Positions 51,952-60,248 of a stretch of 61,883 bases of DNA are shown here, piece after piece (positions within the stretch are counted from its first letter, which is position 1; each line of letters starts with the position of its first letter). The translations under genes and the position numbers were made by a program. The DNA is taken from the NCBI GenBank assembly GCA_900758375.1, contig CAAERJ010000023.1, positions 1 to 61,883 on the forward strand. Direction: 5' to 3'. The notes under the pieces were generated by a model. That model was not told the DNA's origin. It did no database searches and saw only the letters and a list, made by a program, of their open reading frames with translations. Source of the stretch: an uncultured Collinsella sp. Lineage in GTDB: Bacteria > Actinomycetota > Coriobacteriia > Coriobacteriales > Coriobacteriaceae.

Positions 51952-52818
51952 ATGGCATCGCGGTATCAGATTGTTTGTATGGTGGTCGATTGCGGCAGCC
52001 TGAAACGTGCGGCGGACGAGCTGGGCTATACGCAAAGTGCGGTGAGCCAGGCCGTCAAGGCGCTCGAGCGTGAGCTGGGCACCACGCTTATCGAGCGCGG
52101 CAAGCAGGGTGTATCGCTTACGCGCGACGGCAAGCAGTATCTGCCGTACCTGCGCCAGATTGTGACCGCCGAGGCCGAGCTCGAGGGCAAGCGCCAGGAG
52201 CTACTGGGGCTCTCCTCGACAGATATTCGCATCGCGACGTTTACCAACGTGAGTCGTACCGTGCTGCCGCGCGTGATCCGCGATTTTGGTGCGCTGCACC
52301 CGGGCGTACGCTTCACCCTCAAGCAGGGCGATTACACGCGCAACGCTCAATGGGTGCACGATGGCGTGGTTGATTTTTGTTTTACGGCACGCGGATTTAC
52401 CGCTGGGCTCGAGAAGCGCGTCGTCTATCACGACGAGTTGGTGGCATTGTTGCCGGCCGCGCATCCGCTGGCGGCAAAGGAAAAGGTGACGCTCGCCGAT
52501 CTGGCGTCCGAGCCGTTTGTGCTGCTGGATGAGGGCGAACAGAGCCTGGTGCTCGATGCATTTGCGGCGCATGGACTGTCGCCACACGTGACGAGCGAGG
52601 TAACCGACGACTACACCATCATGGCGATGGTGGAGGAGGGCCTAGGCGTGAGCATGCTCTACCGCCGTACTGTGGAGGGCATGCGGGCCGATATTCGCGT
52701 ACGTCCCATCGTGCACGCCCCCTCGCGCGACGTGGTGGCCGCCTGGCGCAGCTGGGACACCATGCCCATCGCCACGAGGCGCTTTATCGACTATATGAGC
52801 TCGCATGTTGTCAATTAA
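51952..52818 (+). CDS. LysR-family transcriptional regulator
   Basis: 288 residues. The winged helix-turn-helix reads CGSLKRAADELGYTQSAVSQ, AVKALERELGTTLIERGKQG. The effector domain from about residue 88 begins DIRIATFTNVSRTVLPRVIR. A GGAGGC lies shortly before ATG 51952. It is divergent from an EamA exporter, the common LysR/exporter arrangement, so it probably regulates that gene. It converges with the MATE gene. Confidence 0.92.
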   Translation: MASRYQIVCMVVDCGSLKRAADELGYTQSAVSQAVKALERELGTTLIERGKQGVSLTRDGKQYLPYLRQIVTAEAELEGKRQELLGLSSTDIRIATFTNVSRTVLPRVIRDFGALHPGVRFTLKQGDYTRNAQWVHDGVVDFCFTARGFTAGLEKRVVYHDELVALLPAAHPLAAKEKVTLADLASEPFVLLDEGEQSLVLDAFAAHGLSPHVTSEVTDDYTIMAMVEEGLGVSMLYRRTVEGMRADIRVRPIVHAPSRDVVAAWRSWDTMPIATRRFIDYMSSHVVN

Positions 52819-52845
52819 TGGCTGGTGTGGCGTTGAGTGCGGTGT

Positions 52846-54228
52846 TTAGCGGGCTGTCGCTTTGGCTTGGGTGGCGCGATAGGTGCGTGCCGGGTGGCAG
52901 AGTAGCACCGCCACGACCATAAAGAACGCCGTGGTGCCCAGGCTGATGGGGTAGACCATCATGATGTTCGCAAAGGTGCGGAAGTGCGGGAACACGAAGA
53001 ACACCCAATAGAAGCGGATGCCGCAGACGCAGATCATGGTGATGAGGGCGGGCGTGAGCGAGATACCAAAGCCGCGCAGGTAGCCTGACATGTTTTCGTA
53101 GAACATGCTAAAGGCGTACGCCGGGAAGATTGAGCACACGCGGATATAGCCGATTGAGACGATGTTGGGATCGCTGTTGAACAGCGACAAAATCTCGCGC
53201 CCCAGGCCGACAATAACGATAATTGTGGTGAGCGCGACGATACCGCCTTCGACTAGGCAGACCTTGAGCGTCTTGGTGCAGCGGTCGATCTGGCGGGCAC
53301 CGTGGTTTTGTCCCACAAAGGTGGTGCAAGCCTGGCTAAAGCTGTTGAGCAGGTTGTAGCACACGTACTCCAGGCTCATGGCGGCGCTCGATGCCGCCAT
53401 GACCTCGGTGCCCAGGCTGTTGATGGCAGACTGGATGATGATGTTGGCGACGGCAAAGACAGCGCTCTGGATGCCGGCGGGCAGGCCGATCTTAACGATG
53501 CGCTTGAGGGCGACGGGGTCGATAGCCAAGTCGCGCGGGGTGACACGGACGACGGAGTCGGTCTTGAGCAGGCGGATAAAAAGCGTGGCGGCGCTGACGG
53601 TGTAGGCGATGGCGGTGGCGATGGCGACGCCCGCGACACCCCAGTGGAGCACAGGGACAAAGATGAGATCCAGGCCAATGTTGAGGACGGTGGACACGGC
53701 AAGCGCCTGCAGCGGCATGCGGGTGATGCCGACGGAGCGGAAGATCGCGGCCTCAAAGTTGTAAAGCAAGATTGAGGGCATGCTGAGCAAAAAGACGCGC
53801 AGGTAGAGCGAAGCGAGCGGCATGGTTTCGGCGGGAACGTTGAGCGCGGCGAGCATGGGCTCGGCAAAGATCTCGCCCAGCGCGATGACGACAAAGCCCA
53901 CGAGCGCCATTAAAATCGAGGTATGGACGGCGCGTTTGACCATGTTCTGATCGTTGCGGCCGATAGCGTTGGCGATGACCACGTTGGAGCCAAGCGACAT
54001 GCCAATAAACAGGTTGAGCATAAGGCTGGTAAGCGGAACATTGGAGCCGACCGCCGCCATGGCGAGGGTTCCCTGGTCGCCCGAGAAGTTACCGATGATG
54101 ACCGTGGCGATGAGGTTCGACAGCTGCTCCAAGATGCTCGTGGCGGCCACGGGGAAGGCGAATAGGGGAATATTGCGCCACAGCGAGCCGGTGGTCATGT
54201 CAATGTGCTTAGATACGGTGTCAGCCAT
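52846..54228 (-). CDS. MATE-family efflux transporter
   Basis: 460 residues, twelve membrane helices in two MatE halves (PVAATSILEQLSNLIATVII, then GLPAGIQSAVFAVANIIIQS). Cation/drug antiport across the cytoplasmic membrane is the family role; substrate unknown. No regulator is adjacent apart from the convergent LysR. Its promoter region runs into the composite repeat at 54291. Confidence 0.93.
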   Translation of the reverse strand: MADTVSKHIDMTTGSLWRNIPLFAFPVAATSILEQLSNLIATVIIGNFSGDQGTLAMAAVGSNVPLTSLMLNLFIGMSLGSNVVIANAIGRNDQNMVKRAVHTSILMALVGFVVIALGEIFAEPMLAALNVPAETMPLASLYLRVFLLSMPSILLYNFEAAIFRSVGITRMPLQALAVSTVLNIGLDLIFVPVLHWGVAGVAIATAIAYTVSAATLFIRLLKTDSVVRVTPRDLAIDPVALKRIVKIGLPAGIQSAVFAVANIIIQSAINSLGTEVMAASSAAMSLEYVCYNLLNSFSQACTTFVGQNHGARQIDRCTKTLKVCLVEGGIVALTTIIVIVGLGREILSLFNSDPNIVSIGYIRVCSIFPAYAFSMFYENMSGYLRGFGISLTPALITMICVCGIRFYWVFFVFPHFRTFANIMMVYPISLGTTAFFMVVAVLLCHPARTYRATQAKATAR

Positions 54229-54290
54229 ACGCTCTCAATCTCTAATATGCTCTTTCGTGCCTATTTGCGCAGACGATGATACTCCTAATC

Positions 54291-54444
54291 GACTAGTCAT
54301 TGGGGACGTTCTTATAGTCGTTGGGGACGTTCTTAAACGACTAGTCGTTGGGGACACTCTTTGGCACCGACCAAAAGGAGTGTCCCTATGTGACGCAAGA
54401 GTGTCCCTTTTGACTAGTCGTTTAAGAACGTCCCCAATGACTAG
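54291..54444. repeat. Composite GGGGAC inverted-repeat block
   Basis: GACTAGTCATTGGGGACGTT, AGTCGTTGGGGACGTTCTTA and GACTAGTCGTTGGGGACACT lie in a row. The reverse complement of the first two, TTTAAGAACGTCCCCAATGA, ends the block. In between is TGTCCCTATGTGACGC. The units match the hairpins at 31487 and 32621. It occupies the divergent gap between MATE and rlmA. Confidence 0.75.
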
Positions 54445-54500
54445 GTGGGGAAGGCGTGCGACAATGGTGGGTGTTGTGTTGTTCGCGCTAAGGAGTTGCC

Positions 54501-55313
54501 ATGTTGTTGTGTCCCGTTTGCCATGAACCGTTGGTGGATGACGAACGCGGCGCTGCATGCGCGGGCGGACACCGGTTTGACCGTGCTCGCGAGGGCTATC
54601 TATATCTGCTGCGCTCGTCCAAGAGCGGCGACTCCATGGGCGATCCCAAGTCGCAGGCACGCAGCCGTCGCGACTTTCTGAACCGCGGTTACTATGCGCC
54701 GTTGCGCGATGCGATGGTCGAGCTGGTGCGCGAACGAGCTCAGCGGTGCGCAGCTACGTCGGACAAGCCGCTGGCCTTGCTCGATATTTGCTGCGGCGAG
54801 GGCTACTACACCAGCGCCATGGGCGCGGTGCCGGGCGTGGATGCTTACGGTTTCGACCTGGGCAAGGAGATGGTGCGCCTGGCCGCCAAGCGCGGCGACG
54901 CGACCTACTTCGTGGCCAACATGAAGGATATCCCCGTGGCCGATGGCGCCTTCGATATGGTGACCGAGCTCTTCGCTCCCTTTAACGAGCGTGAGTTTTC
55001 TCGCGTGCTGGCGCCCGAGGGCTCGCTCTACACCGTCGTGCCAGGTGCACGTCATCTGTTTGGGCTCAAGGAGGTGCTCTACGACACGCCGTACCTTAAC
55101 GATGAGAAGCTGCCGAAGACAACCGAGCTCGAGTTAGTCGGAACGCACCGGGTATCTGCGAATATTACGCTCCAGACGCAGGCCGACATCGAGGCGGTGT
55201 TCCAGATGACGCCGTACTACTATCGCACGCGCCCTGCCGACAAAGAGCGCCTGGCAAATTTGGACACCCTTCAAACCGACATCGACTTCATCATCGCCGA
55301 GTACCGCCACTAA
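54501..55313 (+). CDS. rlmA: 23S rRNA (guanine-N1)-methyltransferase, RlmA type
   Basis: 270 residues. The N-terminal zinc site has C4, C7, C20 and H24 (CPVC, CAGGH). The YLYLLRS and GDPKSQARSRRDFLNRGYY that follow are the RlmA signature. The SAM domain has LLDICCGEGYYTSAM and NMKDIPVADGAFDM. It methylates G745/G748 in 23S helix 35. The last codons sit in a hairpin that includes its TAA. Confidence 0.9.
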   Translation: MLLCPVCHEPLVDDERGAACAGGHRFDRAREGYLYLLRSSKSGDSMGDPKSQARSRRDFLNRGYYAPLRDAMVELVRERAQRCAATSDKPLALLDICCGEGYYTSAMGAVPGVDAYGFDLGKEMVRLAAKRGDATYFVANMKDIPVADGAFDMVTELFAPFNEREFSRVLAPEGSLYTVVPGARHLFGLKEVLYDTPYLNDEKLPKTTELELVGTHRVSANITLQTQADIEAVFQMTPYYYRTRPADKERLANLDTLQTDIDFIIAEYRH

Positions 55314-55349
55314 CCTGCCAAAAAAGGGACAGGTTTATTTTGGTAGGTT
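55312..55349 (+). repeat. Stop-codon hairpin, CCTGCCAAAA type
   Basis: aacctgccaaaa (55312-55323) pairs with ttttggtaggtt (55338-55349), one mismatch; the left arm begins inside the rlmA TAA. The loop reads AAGGGACAGG, sharing GGGAC with the other stop-codon hairpins. Confidence 0.7.
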
Positions 55350-55365
55350 TTATCTAGGCAAACGC

Positions 55366-55403
55366 AAAGGGCCGACCGCGGAGATGCGCGATCGGCCCTT
55401 TTT
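55366..55403. terminator. Bidirectional rho-independent terminator
   Basis: aaagggccga (55366-55375) pairs with tcggcccttt (55392-55401); T-runs lie on the + side and A-runs supply one for the - strand. It separates convergent rlmA and the 55443 gene. Confidence 0.85.
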
Positions 55404-55442
55404 AGTTGCTTGGTTGCAACAGAGGTTATGAGAAGCGGGCGC

Positions 55443-55844
55443 TTACAGGCGGTCCTTGTTCTCGGCCTTAACGGCGTGTGCCTGCTGAACAAAGAACAGG
55501 TCGTAGACCACGATGACAAAGGCGATTATATTGACGGAGCTGCCGCCGAGTGCGGGAAGCGTGAGCACGGCTTGGAGGAGCGTGGCTGCCGCGGCAACGA
55601 TACCGAGCTTAAATGCGCCGTCTACCTGCGAAGGCTTGTTGGCGCCCTTGATACCGGCGACGCCTGCGGCAAGGTCGACGAGGCCCTTAACAATCACCAC
55701 AACAGCGGCGAGTGTGGCGTTCGATCCGTAAGCGGATCCAAAATTGCCGGTAACAATGCCGGCAATTCCGATGACGAGGCTGGCGATGCCCAGAACAAAA
55801 TAAATCAGGGCAAGGATTTTGAGTGTCTTGCGAGCAGCGCTCAT
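55443..55844 (-). CDS. Small four-TM membrane protein
   Basis: 133 residues, four membrane helices (about 8-30, 43-65, 78-97 and 103-122) with a charged tail (KAENKDRL). AAAGGA precedes the ATG by about 8 bases. No family recognised with certainty; Ala/Gly/Val-rich loops are typical of small actinobacterial membrane proteins. Confidence 0.82.
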   Translation of the reverse strand: MSAARKTLKILALIYFVLGIASLVIGIAGIVTGNFGSAYGSNATLAAVVVIVKGLVDLAAGVAGIKGANKPSQVDGAFKLGIVAAAATLLQAVLTLPALGGSSVNIIAFVIVVYDLFFVQQAHAVKAENKDRL

Positions 55845-56073
55845 AGCTGGTCCTTTCGATGCGGGCGCGGAGAATCTGTCGCGCCCAGGTTACGGCACAT
55901 ATCGTGAAGCACATTGTAGTTCAACGGGACGATGCATGCGTTTGAAAGCGTCTCTTGCCTGTACGGTCCAACCTTTCAAAAAGGAAAGCTGGACGTAAGC
56001 CAAATCGATGGCAGCCCATGTGCGGCGCTGGGATGATGAGGCCGTAACAAGGAGCTGGTCTCAAGGAGGAGCC

Positions 56074-56217
56074 ATGATGTACGGAACAGGGCAAGTGCGT
56101 GAGCCGCGGTCGTTGGGAAGGCGCATGGGCGATTCTGTGATCGCTGCCGTGTGCACGGGATTGATGGCGGTGCTTTGCATTGCGATGCTGTGGGCCATGT
56201 CGCATGTGGGACAATAG
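56074..56217 (+). CDS. 47-residue membrane protein
   Basis: Starts at ATG 56074, three bases after AAGGAGGA, an excellent ribosome site. A basic, Arg-rich N-terminus (REPRSLGRRMGDS) precedes one membrane helix (VIAAVCTGLMAVLCIAMLWA). It lies 64 bases ahead of the RsmJ-like gene on the same strand. No family known to me. Confidence 0.65.
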   Translation: MMYGTGQVREPRSLGRRMGDSVIAAVCTGLMAVLCIAMLWAMSHVGQ

Positions 56218-56281
56218 CGGACGGTTGGGTGCTGGCATAAACGGCGCCCCGCGTATTCGTTTTGCTTGTTAAGGAGTGTCC

Positions 56282-56986
56282 ATGGGCGTCGTCGATCCCT
56301 TTTCTGTTGCTCGGGCCGCGGGGCTCGAGCTCGTGCGGAAGTCCGAGGGCCTCACGCTCACCGACGGCGCGATGGAGCTGCGTGCCGATTTTGCCCGCAT
56401 GCTGCCACGACTCAAGCAAGGCCGTCTGCAGCAAGAGCTGCTGGTAAAGGCTGCGCGCACAAAAGGCATCGAGAGCCCATGGGCGATTGATGCCACGGCA
56501 GGCTTTGGCGAGGATTCGCTGCTGTTGGCGGCCGCGGGCTTTACCGTCGATCTGTATGAGCAGGATTGCGTGATCGCGGCGCTCCTCAAGGATGCCTTGG
56601 ATCGCGCGGCGGATGATCAGGTGCTTGCGGCTGCCGTGGCTCGCATGCGCCTTCATGCGGGCGAGGACAGCATTGCCGGCCTTCGCCATACAGCTGAGCT
56701 GATCGGGCAGGGCGAGCTCGCCGCTCCCGACGCGGTGTATCTGGATCCCATGTTTCCCGAGCGCACCAAGAGTGCGGCGGTGAAAAAGAAGTTCCAACTC
56801 CTGCACCATTTGGAACAGCCGTGTGCCGATGAGGAATCGCTGGTCGAGGCGGCGCTTGCTGTGCATCCGCGCAAGGTCGTTATCAAGCGGCCGGTGAAGG
56901 GCCCGCTGCTTGCCGGAGTTAAGCCGAGCTATCAACTTGCGGGCAAGGCCGTTCGTTACGATGTTTTGGTGCCGCCGCGCCCGTAG
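56282..56986 (+). CDS. RsmJ-like rRNA methyltransferase
   Basis: 234 residues. GIESPWAIDATAGFGEDSLL, LAAAGFTVDLYEQ and YLDPMFPERTKSAAVKKKFQ are diagnostic of the RsmJ group, which makes m2G1516 in 16S rRNA. The N-terminal 55 residues are shorter and differ from the E. coli enzyme. AAGGAG precedes ATG 56282. Single unit with possible read-through from the 47-residue gene. Confidence 0.88.
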   Translation: MGVVDPFSVARAAGLELVRKSEGLTLTDGAMELRADFARMLPRLKQGRLQQELLVKAARTKGIESPWAIDATAGFGEDSLLLAAAGFTVDLYEQDCVIAALLKDALDRAADDQVLAAAVARMRLHAGEDSIAGLRHTAELIGQGELAAPDAVYLDPMFPERTKSAAVKKKFQLLHHLEQPCADEESLVEAALAVHPRKVVIKRPVKGPLLAGVKPSYQLAGKAVRYDVLVPPRP

Positions 56987-57034
56987 CTTGCGCGCGATGG
57001 TTGGCGCTCCGTCAGTGCCGTGCCGATGCGAGGC

Positions 57035-57331
57035 CTATTTCCAAGGATGCGACGTCAGGTGCCAGCCGCCGCAGTATTCGCATTTGTAGCAGGCCAAACC
57101 ACGCCGCCCGCGGTTTTCGCAGTCGGCCATAACGGCCTCGGCCTCGGCGCGCGTGTCGTAACGGTTTTTGCGTTCGCACGACTTGTAGCGCCAGGCTTCA
57201 TCGCGCTCGGCGTCCAGGGCGTCGCGGCGCTCATTCTCGCGCGCAAACAGGTCGCTCATATCGCCGCCCGTGGCAGCGCCTAAAAACTCGCTTTTGGCTT
57301 TTGACCAAGCGGCTCGCTTTTTGCTCCCCAT
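57035..57331 (-). CDS. Zinc-ribbon-like protein of unknown function
   Basis: 98 residues. A basic N-terminus (KKRAAWSKAKSEF) is followed by RKNRYDTRAEAEAVMADCEN and a C-terminal CYKCEYCGGWHLTSH, with Cys/His residues likely to hold zinc. The C-terminal half resembles short zinc-binding proteins encoded in many Actinobacteria and phages. ATG 57331 has GAGAGGGG ten bases ahead; a TTG further up is possible. Alone; role unknown. Confidence 0.78.
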   Translation of the reverse strand: MGSKKRAAWSKAKSEFLGAATGGDMSDLFARENERRDALDAERDEAWRYKSCERKNRYDTRAEAEAVMADCENRGRRGLACYKCEYCGGWHLTSHPWK

Positions 57332-57405
57332 CTGCTTCGTGCCCCTCTCCAAACGCTGGTATCATTGCCCAATCAAAGTGATACCAATAAACGTGAGGTC
57401 GCCGC

Positions 57406-57897
57406 GTGATGATCAGAAAAACCCTCGATACCGACATTCCCGCCGTCATGGCTATCTATGACGCGGCCCGCGCCTTTATGCGCGCGCATGGCAACGCCAC
57501 GCAGTGGCCCGAGGGCACGCCTTCTGCCGAGCAGCTGGCAGCCGATATCGCCGCTGGTGGCAGCTATGTGTGCGAAGTCGACGGTCGCGTGGTGGCGACG
57601 TTTGCCTTTTTACCGGGTCCGGACGAGTGCTATGACGTAATTGAGGACGGTCAATGGCATAGCGACACTCCGTACGCCGTGCTGCACCGCGTGGCATCCG
57701 ACGGCACCGTGCACGGTATCGCGGCTGCGATGTTTGCCTTTGCCAAGGAGCGCGCCGATCACCTGCGTATCGACACGCATCAAGACAGCCTGCCCATGCA
57801 GGGCGCCATCGCCAAGGCCGGGTTTAAGCGCGCCGGTATCGTATATGTGTCGGACGGTACGCCGCGCGTCGCGTTTGATTGGCTGCGCGAGGCATAA
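57406..57897 (+). CDS. GNAT-family acetyltransferase
   Basis: 163 residues from GTG 57406 (or 162 from ATG 57409), with GAGG 7 or 10 bases ahead. MIRKTLDTDIPAVMAIYDAA is the GNAT N-terminus and HGIAAAMFAFAKERADHLRI is the acetyl-CoA helix; DTHQDSLPMQGAIAKAGFKR is the C-terminal core. Acceptor unknown. Confidence 0.88.
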   Translation: MMIRKTLDTDIPAVMAIYDAARAFMRAHGNATQWPEGTPSAEQLAADIAAGGSYVCEVDGRVVATFAFLPGPDECYDVIEDGQWHSDTPYAVLHRVASDGTVHGIAAAMFAFAKERADHLRIDTHQDSLPMQGAIAKAGFKRAGIVYVSDGTPRVAFDWLREA

Positions 57898-57924
57898 GAG
57901 TGGGGATGCGTATCAACAATTCGC

Positions 57925-57964
57925 GCGAACGAAAATGGCCCTGGGCGGGGTCATTTTCGTTCGC
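57925..57964 (+). terminator. 13-bp-arm hairpin
   Basis: gcgaacgaaaatg (57925-57937) and its exact complement (57952-57964) surround a GC-rich loop, 27 bases past the GNAT stop. The T-run is part of the right arm, so termination is likely but not classical. The rest of 57898-58151 shows nothing further. Confidence 0.6.
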
Positions 57965-58151
57965 TGTGCTGTTTTGAAAGCCGGCTTTCGCAAGGCGCGA
58001 ACCTACGAAAATCGCCGCGCGGCAACGCGGGGCGATGAGCTCGGTCGGGGGATAGGGCCCGCTTCGCCCGCCGGCCCGTAAATTGTATCATCCAGTGTGG
58101 AACGAGGGTGCCCGTTGCCGCGTGCGATGGGCTTGCAATAAGAGGAGAGCC

Positions 58152-60155
58152 ATGTCGAAGCAAGCGGTCGTTGGAATCTTGGCGCATGTCGATGCCGGCA
58201 AGACCACGCTGGCCGAGGCCATGCTGTTTAACGCGGGCCGCATTCGCAAGCGCGGCCGCGTTGACGATGGCGACTCGCATCTGGATACGAACGAGATTGA
58301 GCGTGAGCGCGGTATCACGATCTTCTCGTCGCAGGCTGTGCTCGACCATGGTGACACCCACGTTATGCTCGTGGACGCTCCCGGCCATGTCGATTTTTCT
58401 GCCGAGGCGGAGCGCACGCTGCGTGCCCTGGACTACGCGATTCTGGTGGTAGGCGCCAACGATGGCGTACAGGGGCACACCGAAACCCTGTGGCGCCTGC
58501 TTGCGCGCTATGACATCCCGACGTTCATCTTCATCAACAAGATCGATTTGGAGAATCCCGGCCGCGATGTTTTGCTGGCACAGCTCGGGCAGCGTCTTTC
58601 CGAGGGCTGCCTGGATGCCAACGAACTGCTGGCGGGCGGCACCGTTCAGGAGGATGCTGCTGCGTTAGACGAGGCGGCGCTCGAGGAGTTTCTTGAGGCG
58701 GGTGAGCTTTCCTCCGCGACGCTGTCGCGCATGGTTGCTGAGCGCAAGCTCTTTCCCTGCTTTGCCGGCTCGGCGCTCAAGGACCAAGGTGTGGACGAGC
58801 TGTTGGATGGTATATGCGCGCTGATGCGCGAACAGGCGTGGCTCCCGGAGTTTGCCGCGCGCGTCTATCGTGTCAGCCGCGGGGATCGCGGCGAGCGCTT
58901 GGCATGGGTTAAGGTGACCGGCGGCACGCTGCATGCCAAGCAGATGATTGCCGGACGTTCCGGTGCCGAGGCATGGGAGCAGAAGGTCGATCAGGTACGC
59001 ATCTATAACGGCGAGAAGTATGAGCTTGCCCAAGAAGTTGCTGCTGGCGGTATTTGCGCCGTGACGGGTCTTGCGCACGTTCGCCCGGGGGACGCCCTGG
59101 GCGCGGAGCCCGCGGGCGATGCGCCTGTCATTGCGCCGGTCCTCACCTATACGGTGCTTCCGGGCGAACACGATGTCCACGCGGTGTTCAAAGCGCTGAC
59201 TGAGCTGGCGGACGAAGATCCCATGCTCGGCGTAAGCTGGAATACTCATCTGGAACAGATTCACCTGCAGTTGATGGGCGCCGTGCAACTCGAGGTCGTG
59301 CAGCGCGTGCTGGCCGATCGTTTTGGCCTTGCGGTCGAGTTTGAGCCCGGCGGCATTCTCTATAAGGAGACTATTTCGCAGCCGGTCGAGGGCGTGGGCC
59401 ACTTTGAGCCACTGCGCCACTATGCCGAGGTGCATCTGCGTCTGGAGCCGTTGCCGGCGGGCTCGGGCGTGCAGTTTGGCACCGTGACCTCGACCGACGA
59501 GCTCGATCTTAACTGGCAGCGTTTGGCACTCACCAACGCCATGGAGCGCGACCACTTGGGCGTGCTGACCGGCTCGCCCATCACCGATGTGTGCATTACG
59601 CTCACGGGCGGCCGCGCGCATGCCAAACACACCGAGGGCGGCGATTTTCGCCAGGCCACGTACCGCGCGATTCGCCAGGGGCTCATGCAGGCGCGTGAGG
59701 CCGGCGCGGCGGTGCTGCTGGAGCCGTGGTACCACTTTGAGCTTGAGGTGCCGGGGGAGTGCGTGGGCCGGGCGCTCTCGGATGCCACGCGCATGGGTGC
59801 CGAGTACGAGCCACCGACGATGGCGGGCGACCGGGCAAAGCTTGTGGGTCGCGTACCGGCATCCGAGGTGCAGGATTATGCGCTGGAGGTGGCTGCCTAC
59901 ACGAGTGGTCGTGGGCATCTGTATCTAGAGTTCGCCGGCTATGCGGCTTGCCATGATGCCGAGCGCGTCATCGAGGCGGCCGCCTATGAGCCCGAGGCCG
60001 ATCTGCCCAACACGCCCGACTCGGCCTTTTGCTTTCACGGCGCCGGCTACACGGTCAAATGGTACGACGTGCCCGCCGCGGCGCACGTAAAGATCGACCC
60101 CTCCACCTTCCGCCCCTGGCGAGCAGCAGACGCCGAGTTTTTCGGCCACATGTGA
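58152..60155 (+). CDS. TetM/EF-G-like translational GTPase
   Basis: 667 residues. G1 AHVDAGKTT (11-19), G2 RGITIFSSQ, G3 DAPGHVDF, G4 NKID. Domain order is that of EF-G/TetM, with the TetM-like C-terminal FELEVPGECVGRALSDATRM and a loop at AKHTEGGDFRQATYRAIRQG. It lies in the ribosomal-protection/EF-G-like family. Whether it confers tetracycline resistance or is a native factor cannot be told; neighbours are housekeeping. AGGAG precedes ATG 58152. Its TGA is inside the 60150 hairpin. Confidence 0.9.
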   Translation: MSKQAVVGILAHVDAGKTTLAEAMLFNAGRIRKRGRVDDGDSHLDTNEIERERGITIFSSQAVLDHGDTHVMLVDAPGHVDFSAEAERTLRALDYAILVVGANDGVQGHTETLWRLLARYDIPTFIFINKIDLENPGRDVLLAQLGQRLSEGCLDANELLAGGTVQEDAAALDEAALEEFLEAGELSSATLSRMVAERKLFPCFAGSALKDQGVDELLDGICALMREQAWLPEFAARVYRVSRGDRGERLAWVKVTGGTLHAKQMIAGRSGAEAWEQKVDQVRIYNGEKYELAQEVAAGGICAVTGLAHVRPGDALGAEPAGDAPVIAPVLTYTVLPGEHDVHAVFKALTELADEDPMLGVSWNTHLEQIHLQLMGAVQLEVVQRVLADRFGLAVEFEPGGILYKETISQPVEGVGHFEPLRHYAEVHLRLEPLPAGSGVQFGTVTSTDELDLNWQRLALTNAMERDHLGVLTGSPITDVCITLTGGRAHAKHTEGGDFRQATYRAIRQGLMQAREAGAAVLLEPWYHFELEVPGECVGRALSDATRMGAEYEPPTMAGDRAKLVGRVPASEVQDYALEVAAYTSGRGHLYLEFAGYAACHDAERVIEAAAYEPEADLPNTPDSAFCFHGAGYTVKWYDVPAAAHVKIDPSTFRPWRAADAEFFGHM

Positions 60156-60180
60156 CAAAGGGACAGTTCCTTTGTCACAT
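60150..60180 (+). repeat. Stop-codon hairpin, ATGTGACAAAGG type
   Basis: atgtgacaaagg (60150-60161) and cctttgtcacat (60169-60180) are exact complements; the left arm contains the GTPase's TGA (60153-60155). No T-run. Same arm as 28631 and 30481. Confidence 0.75.
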
Positions 60181-60186
60181 GCTATT

Positions 60187-60215
60187 GGTATAACTCGGTA
60201 TAAGTTGGTATAACT
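60187..60215. repeat. Three GGTATAA(C/G)T repeats with 10-bp period
   Basis: Units begin at 60187, 60197 and 60207, an exact one-turn spacing, in the 34 bases before the ribosome site of the ATPase at 60249. They are probably operators or part of the promoter (TATAAC can serve as -10). Confidence 0.75.
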
Positions 60216-60248
60216 ATTACCAGGGTTTGCCAATCCGAGGAGGCCGAC

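Noticed and set aside
60187..60215. Intrinsic promoter only, with no operator role
   Set aside because: TATAAC boxes could each be -10-like, but three copies at an exact 10-bp period are more than a single promoter needs, so they are kept as repeats.
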